Part shown: positions 59,797 through 64,000 of the stretch, piece by piece | How positions within the stretch are numbered: the stretch's first letter is position 1 | How the letters are laid out: each line of letters begins with the position of its first letter | Made by a program: the position numbers and the translations under genes | Notes under the pieces: generated by a model | Seen by the model: only the letters and a program-made list of their open reading frames with translations | Told to the model about the DNA's origin: nothing | Database searches by the model: none | Assembly (NCBI GenBank): GCA_022072055.1 | Contig: JAJVIK010000001.1 | Span: 124,001 to 188,000 of the forward strand | Reading direction: 5' to 3' | Origin: a bacterium | GTDB taxonomy: Bacteria; Hinthialibacterota; Hinthialibacteria; OLB16 | DNA: 64,000 nucleotides

Positions 59797-60552
59797 TTAG
59801 TCGGCGCGCGCGATATGATCGAGCGCGAGCTTCAGATTGGCGAAAAGACGCAGGTCACCCTCCGCTTCCGCCTCTTGGATTGCGCGTTCCACTTCCGGTT
59901 GGGGACGGATCAGCAGAAGCCGGGCCTCGCGCCTCGCCACCTCCTCGTGGGCCGCGCGAAGCAGTTCCAGGGTCTTGGAATCGATCTGGTCGATGAAACG
60001 AAGATCGAGGACAATTTGACGCGCCCCGTTGTCCAGGAGGGAAACCACCGACTCAAGGATGATGTTTGGGCAACGGTCAATCCGGACGGGATCGAGTTCA
60101 ATAACCTCCGCGGCATCGAACTTCCAGTGCGAGAGTCCATGCTCGTTCACGCCCAAGTCGGGACGTCGCTCGTAGGTGAAGGTGATCCGATTGCCGCGCT
60201 CGTTGAACAGGATCGAGGACATGAATTGGCGGATCAGGAATATACCCCTACCGCTGGTCCGGTGTAGCCCATCTCCCATGCGCGGGTCATCCAGCGTGTG
60301 AACCTCGAAGCCGGGACCCTCATCCTCAACCTCGAACTCCACTTCCTCATCCCGCACCACGAATCGAACACGGATGTTTCGGCGAGGATCCTCGCCGTTA
60401 CCGTGTTTATACGCATTGATCAGGGCTTCATCCAAGGCAAGGCGGATCGCGAAGCGCGCGTTCTCGTCGTACCCCGCCCGCTCAACCTGCTCGAGGATCC
60501 GCGCCTCCAGTTCATAGATGTCTTCGAGACGATTGGGAATGACGGATTCCAT
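59797..60552 (-). CDS. RsbW-like anti-sigma kinase fused to STAS domain
   Basis: The 251-residue product has an N-terminal HATPase domain of anti-sigma kinase type: N box DEALINAYKHGN, G1 box DEGPGF and G2 box GRGIFLIRQF. The C-terminal part (about 150-251) is a STAS domain with IVLDLRFIDQIDSKTLELLR. In SpoIIAA-type proteins the phosphorylated residue lies in DSSG; here that position is Lys (DSKT), so this STAS may be a phosphorylation-resistant antagonist. Kinase and antagonist fused in one chain is unusual. I chose the ATG at 60552, since a TTG at 60597 adds residues not typical of the domain; GGAGGG is close to the ATG. The response regulator gene follows. Confidence 0.8.
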   Translation of the reverse strand: MESVIPNRLEDIYELEARILEQVERAGYDENARFAIRLALDEALINAYKHGNGEDPRRNIRVRFVVRDEEVEFEVEDEGPGFEVHTLDDPRMGDGLHRTSGRGIFLIRQFMSSILFNERGNRITFTYERRPDLGVNEHGLSHWKFDAAEVIELDPVRIDRCPNIILESVVSLLDNGARQIVLDLRFIDQIDSKTLELLRAAHEEVARREARLLLIRPQPEVERAIQEAEAEGDLRLFANLKLALDHIARAD

Positions 60553-60661
60553 ACCCTCCACCGCCCGGCGGACCCTGGCCAAGGGGTAATCTAACAAACG
60601 GCCCTAGCCTCGGCAATCCACTCTTCGTCCGGGACTCTATCATGAAGATTCCCACGGCGCA

Positions 60662-60680
60662 GGCGGGAATTCATCCCGCC
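60662..60680. repeat. Short palindrome, GGCGGGA arms
   Basis: GGCGGGA-ATTCA-TCCCGCC, a seven-base stem with a five-base loop, lies 15 bases beyond the stop of the 60696-63731 gene. On the plus strand a TTTTT run follows five bases later. The same arms recur at 63698-63721. Confidence 0.55.
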
Positions 60681-60695
60681 GGAGGGTTTTTCTTC

Positions 60696-63600
60696 TTATC
60701 TGGGAACCGCATAGATCCAACGCCCAGCCGCCTGGGGCGGAATCTCAAGAATGACCGAAGAGGGATCGCGCTGGTGCGGCGCCGCAAGGCTGCGGGAACC
60801 GAGCCTTTCCCCTTCCGCGATGAACTCAGCCTTTTCCGGAATCAAGGAAGCCGGGAGCCGAATCGAGCCGGCCCCATGAACCTGACACTGGAAAACCGCG
60901 CCATTCGGAACCTGTCGGTTCTCCTCCACCGGTCCCCAGCCGATGTGTGGAACCTTCGAATCAGCGAACACCGTGGTCCTCCCATCCACGGTGACCCGGT
61001 CACAGGCATAGCCCGCGAAGGCCGCGAGATTCCCCGCCGAATCCACTCGGAAGCTCATCGAACCACTTCCCGAGTAAGTCACGGAATGACCATCCACCTT
61101 GAAATCCTCAAGGTGGATTTCGTCTGTCGGCAAGGGACGCGACTCTAGAATTCTCTTGTCCTCCTCGGCGTTCCGCGCGAAGCCGCCCGACCAGCCCTCC
61201 TCATATTCCCTGAAGTGACGGGCGACCGACACCGCCCCATTCGGGAAGCGGCACACCAAGTAATCCGTCGTTCGAGAAAGGTGTTCCGGGTTGTCGTTGG
61301 TCTCGGGGAAGACGCCCGTGGGGGGGTGCGCGCCGAGGGTGTCGAGAACCTCGAACCAGTTGCGCGTCTCATATCCAAGGCTCTTGGATTGGTCGTCGCG
61401 CGGGCGGTATCCGAGAAAGACCGCGGTTCCTTTCTCCGTTCGCCGGAGCGTTCCGATCACGCTCCCCCGGCAGTGGGCGATCGGTTCGGTTCCCTCGCGT
61501 GGCGCCACCGGGTAGATCGAATCCACAACAAAATCCGTGAGGATGGTTTGAGGCGAAACTCCTTGGAGGGGGCCACCAAAGGTGATTTCTCGTCCGGGGG
61601 CCATCCTCCCCTCGTTTCTGGCGGGCGCATAATCCACTCCGAACAGGTCAGTCCATGCCGAAAGCGCATCGCCACCCTCGAAAGTCAACACAGGCGGCGG
61701 TCCCGACCAGATGAGCCTTCCACCCCCGCGCGCGAAAGCGGCCATCATCTCCAGAAGCGCCTGGGAGGGGAACGGCTCGAAAGCGGCCGCCAAGGTGGTG
61801 AAACGGTTCCCGCCCAATTCAATGGCGCCCTCCACCACTTTGCCGCGCTCGAGCAGCTTCGCCTGGGTCACCATGTCGGCGTACCCGTATTGAGTCATCC
61901 AACTTCCGAAGCGCTCCTCCGCGGCGACCAGGTCGAGGGGGTACAACATCAGGACCTCGACGCGCCTGTGCCTCATCCCCTGAACCAGCCCGAACACCGG
62001 CGAACCGGCGGAGCCGAAGGCGTTATTGATGTGGGAGCGGCGGTGCGAGATCTCACCGGGCATGCCCCAGTGGGCGGCGTAGGAATAGGGGACCTCGTTC
62101 AAGAGGCCGGTGGAGCAAGCCAGGGCGTGGGCGTAATAATCGCGGTCGATCCAACCCCCTTCGGCATGGTCGTTTCCGTTGCCGGTGAGAAAGTCGCCCC
62201 ACTTGAAGATGTCGAAACAGGCCGAGGCCGCCTGGTGGACGGTGTTCGACCAAACGAAATTGGGGGTGTACTCGTACTGGTGGGGTGGAAGCGGCTCCTC
62301 GCCCACGTTCCAGGAGTCGATGGTCGGGCTTTCCGCCCAGGTGGCGTGCGCGCGAGCCTCCAGGCGATGGCCCATCCGCTTTTCAGCGTGGCGTTTCGCG
62401 CCGACAAACAGATCGACCACCCCATCCTGGAGCAGGTGGTAATAGCGCGCGCGGAACAGCGCGGTGCGGCGGATGTCCTCCGGCGTGGAGCCGAACACAT
62501 GCGACACCTCGCCTTTGGCGGAGAGATCGGGGGCGAAATCTTCCTGTCCGGTTGTGAAATAGAGCAGATACTTGGCGAAGTCGAGGTATTCGTCCCCGTA
62601 CTTCTCCGCATACCGTTGGGCCAGGCCCGGACTCACATATCGCTGAGTGAATTCGCCGTGGTCATGGTGACGGAAGTAGTGCCAATCCTGTTGGATGTGC
62701 ATCTCATCCGAGTACAATCCGTTCAGCTTCACCCCCGCGTCCGCGTAACGATCCACCAGTCCGGTAAGGTAAGGCAGCGCCTTGTCGCTAAAGTAATCCA
62801 TCTCGGGGGAGCGATACACCTGGACAACAAGGACCTTGTCGAGCGCCCCCACCTCCGTGTGACCGGTCCCGAAGATCCGAACGCGCTCCAGTTGTTCCCC
62901 CTTTTCCCCGAGGCTTTCGACATTCACCCCCTCGCTGATCTCCACAATCCCCTTCGGGTCCACGGCGCGGTAAAGGGTTCCCCGAACGCCCTCCTCGCGA
63001 AAGGCGAACACGCGAATACCCGCGTCCGCCAGGGCGATGGTTCCCTTGTTGTTCTCCCATTTCTTCTGACGCCACATCTGGACGCTAAACGCGCCGGTTG
63101 CGGGGGTGCGAAGCCCCTTGCGATACTGCATCCAGATCCCGGACTCTCCGGTGGCCTCCTGGTAGGCGGGGCCGATCTCGAGCGGGGAGAGGAGGCTGAG
63201 CTCCAGCCCCAGGCCATGTTCTCCGGCGAACTTGCCGAGGGCGGCGATGCGCTGGATATACTCGTCGCGGTCCGGGGTCAAAGTTCGAGGCTTGAGTCCC
63301 TGCCCCGGACGGTATTGGCTGAAGAAATGATCGAAGGCGACAATCAGCGTTCTCGCGCCTTGGGATTGGGCCTGTTTGCAGACGTCGCGAAGCGATTCCA
63401 TCCGGGGCGTCCGTGAAAGCGAAAGGTTGATGGCTTTGTCCGGATCGGCGAGGTCGCGAAGCTCTTGGTCGCTCACCAGGATCAAGTGCGGCCTGCGGAG
63501 CTGAAAGGCCCACGGTCCTGGGAAGGAGACCAGCTCTCCGGAATAGAGGTTTTCTGGAACAGATTCCGGGTCAGCGAGAGCCGCATCCGCGGCGATGGCC

Positions 63601-63731
63601 GGGTGAGGAGCTGCCGCGAGGCACAGCCACAAGGAAAGGAGAAACACGGCGCGACAGGTCCCCCCGCTCCCACGCTCCGAGGGGGGGAGTGGCGCCGAAG
63701 GCGGGATGGGAGTCCCGCCTTCCTGGGTCAC
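60696..63731 (-). CDS. Large exported GH42-like TIM-barrel/trimerisation protein
   Basis: The 1011-residue frame starts at a GTG overlapping the rplU stop (GTGA). The first 25 residues are Pro/Gly-rich and include a palindrome, then a hydrophobic signal (AVFLLSLWLCLAAAPHPAIA). A barrel-like region (about 60-540) has motifs such as VDRYADAGVKLNGLYSDEMH and ATWAESPTIDSWNVGEEPLP. It is followed by a glutamine-amidotransferase-like trimerisation domain (MLYPLDLVAAEERFGSWMTQ and GGGRLIWSGPPPVL), the order seen in GH42-type beta-galactosidases. It probably works on a sugar polymer. The catalytic Glu pair is not proven. The start is uncertain: GTG may be wrong because of the palindrome, and translation may start further in. 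Confidence 0.68.
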   Translation of the reverse strand: MTQEGGTPIPPSAPLPPSERGSGGTCRAVFLLSLWLCLAAAPHPAIAADAALADPESVPENLYSGELVSFPGPWAFQLRRPHLILVSDQELRDLADPDKAINLSLSRTPRMESLRDVCKQAQSQGARTLIVAFDHFFSQYRPGQGLKPRTLTPDRDEYIQRIAALGKFAGEHGLGLELSLLSPLEIGPAYQEATGESGIWMQYRKGLRTPATGAFSVQMWRQKKWENNKGTIALADAGIRVFAFREEGVRGTLYRAVDPKGIVEISEGVNVESLGEKGEQLERVRIFGTGHTEVGALDKVLVVQVYRSPEMDYFSDKALPYLTGLVDRYADAGVKLNGLYSDEMHIQQDWHYFRHHDHGEFTQRYVSPGLAQRYAEKYGDEYLDFAKYLLYFTTGQEDFAPDLSAKGEVSHVFGSTPEDIRRTALFRARYYHLLQDGVVDLFVGAKRHAEKRMGHRLEARAHATWAESPTIDSWNVGEEPLPPHQYEYTPNFVWSNTVHQAASACFDIFKWGDFLTGNGNDHAEGGWIDRDYYAHALACSTGLLNEVPYSYAAHWGMPGEISHRRSHINNAFGSAGSPVFGLVQGMRHRRVEVLMLYPLDLVAAEERFGSWMTQYGYADMVTQAKLLERGKVVEGAIELGGNRFTTLAAAFEPFPSQALLEMMAAFARGGGRLIWSGPPPVLTFEGGDALSAWTDLFGVDYAPARNEGRMAPGREITFGGPLQGVSPQTILTDFVVDSIYPVAPREGTEPIAHCRGSVIGTLRRTEKGTAVFLGYRPRDDQSKSLGYETRNWFEVLDTLGAHPPTGVFPETNDNPEHLSRTTDYLVCRFPNGAVSVARHFREYEEGWSGGFARNAEEDKRILESRPLPTDEIHLEDFKVDGHSVTYSGSGSMSFRVDSAGNLAAFAGYACDRVTVDGRTTVFADSKVPHIGWGPVEENRQVPNGAVFQCQVHGAGSIRLPASLIPEKAEFIAEGERLGSRSLAAPHQRDPSSVILEIPPQAAGRWIYAVPR
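63698..63721. repeat. Short palindrome in the 5' part of the GH42-like gene
   Basis: AAGGCGGGA-TGGGAG-TCCCGCCTT has a perfect nine-base stem and six-base loop. The GGCGGGA/TCCCGCC arms match the palindrome at 60662-60680. The element lies inside the first ten codons of the open frame and seven bases after the rplU stop, so it may be an rplU terminator-like hairpin. Confidence 0.6.
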
Positions 63732-64000
63732 GATTCGGTCACGGGGGCGGATTCGGGCTGGCGCACTTTGGGATCGGTCGCGTGAATTCCGGCGCCGGAA
63801 ATCTCATCGATCCGAACGCGCGTGAAGGATTGTCGATGGCCGTTCTTGCGGTAGTAGTTCTTGCGTCGGCGGTATTTCCCCACCAGCACCTTGCGGGCGC
63901 GATCCTGAAGGACCACCTCGCAGGTGACCTTGGCGTCTGGGATCACCGGGCTTCCAACTTCGAGGTTGTCACCCTCCCCCACCGCCAGGACCTGGTCGAT
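63728..64000 (-). CDS. rplU: Ribosomal protein L21, 5' end outside the window
   Basis: The frame enters from the right edge and the last 90 residues are visible. IDQVLAVGEGDNLEVGSPVI, then KVTCEVVLQDRARKVLVGKY, and the basic RRRKNYYRKNGHRQSFTRVR then IDEI are clear L21 features. The remaining tail (SGAGIHATDPKVRQPESAPV) goes about 20 residues past the usual L21 end. L21 is a 23S-rRNA-binding protein of the large subunit, usually encoded with rpmA. The partner rpmA is not downstream here: the next gene is the GH42-like protein, whose GTG overlaps this TGA. That is unusual, since rplU-rpmA is a widely conserved pair. Confidence 0.93.
   Translation of the reverse strand: MDQVLAVGEGDNLEVGSPVIPDAKVTCEVVLQDRARKVLVGKYRRRKNYYRKNGHRQSFTRVRIDEISGAGIHATDPKVRQPESAPVTES

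Noticed and set aside
61215-63416. 733-residue open frame on the plus strand
   Set aside because: It is antisense to the GH42-like gene and has no motif or ribosome binding site.

Overview
The window is a GC-rich bacterial chromosome segment with about 49 protein genes and one tRNA. The gene content points to a heterotrophic, probably aquatic or soil, Gram-negative-type bacterium. It resembles the PVC group (Planctomycetota, Verrucomicrobiota) or an allied candidate phylum such as Hydrogenedentota or Sumerlaeota. The evidence is two Tat-exported DUF1501 proteins, a PSD1-type (DUF1549/DUF1553) cytochrome-like protein, a cytochrome-WD40 giant, a PQQ-like propeller beginning with a WPQFRG motif, an arylsulfatase, a YncE/alkaline phosphatase fusion and a prepilin whose mature start is FTLIELLIVIAIVLILIAIA. 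There is no 16S gene, so the phylum cannot be fixed from this sequence alone. No stretch longer than 300 bases lacks a gene.

Layout. (1) 1-8.5 kb: secreted and exported proteins (TPR protein, three-fold repeat protein, 3D-domain protein, arylsulfatase, dienelactone hydrolase). (2) 8.6-16.4 kb: two overlapping URO-D-family methyltransferase-like genes, the second extended by a REP-like tandem repeat; a pteridine-reductase-like SDR; a tightly overlapped trio (Nfu-type Fe-S carrier, unknown small protein, radical SAM protein); and a TIM-barrel isomerase/Gfo-Idh-MocA oxidoreductase pair. (3) 16.5-23.2 kb: matrixin protease with dockerin-like tail, acyl-CoA synthetase, tRNA-Ser(GCU), DHH phosphoesterase, SUMF1-domain protein, glycerol facilitator and a 42-residue membrane protein. 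(4) 23.2-29.5 kb, minus strand: a core-function block read dnaN, rlmN, unknown, NHL lipoprotein, gltX, secreted protein. (5) 29.7-33.8 kb: methyltransferase plus APH-fold kinase pair, then a subtilase overlapping a gene for what looks like a free-standing inhibitor/propeptide. (6) 33.8-42.5 kb: PQQ-like propeller, six-hairpin-like protein, dimethylformamidase-beta-like protein, clan AA protease, DUF1501, rsmG and prepilin. (7) 42.7-56.2 kb, plus strand: DUF1501, PSD1, cytochrome-WD40, YfhO-like membrane protein, parallel beta-helix protein and GT-C-like membrane protein. (8) 56.1-64 kb, minus strand: end of rplU, a large GH42-like protein, an anti-sigma-kinase/STAS fusion, a response regulator with a histidine-rich tail, and the YncE/phosphatase fusion.

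Most exported genes fit extracellular scavenging of sulfated or complex polysaccharides and sugar acids (sulfatase, beta-helix, six-hairpin, GH42-like, isomerase/oxidoreductase), with periplasmic Tat-exported DUF1501/PSD1/cytochrome proteins of undefined chemistry. The most promising uncharacterised units are the subtilase-inhibitor pair (32017-33770), the Nfu/small protein/radical SAM trio (11919-14581), the REP-extended URO-D protein (9653-11062), and the kinase-STAS/response-regulator cassette (58960-60552). All functions are inferred from motifs read by eye; no database search was run.
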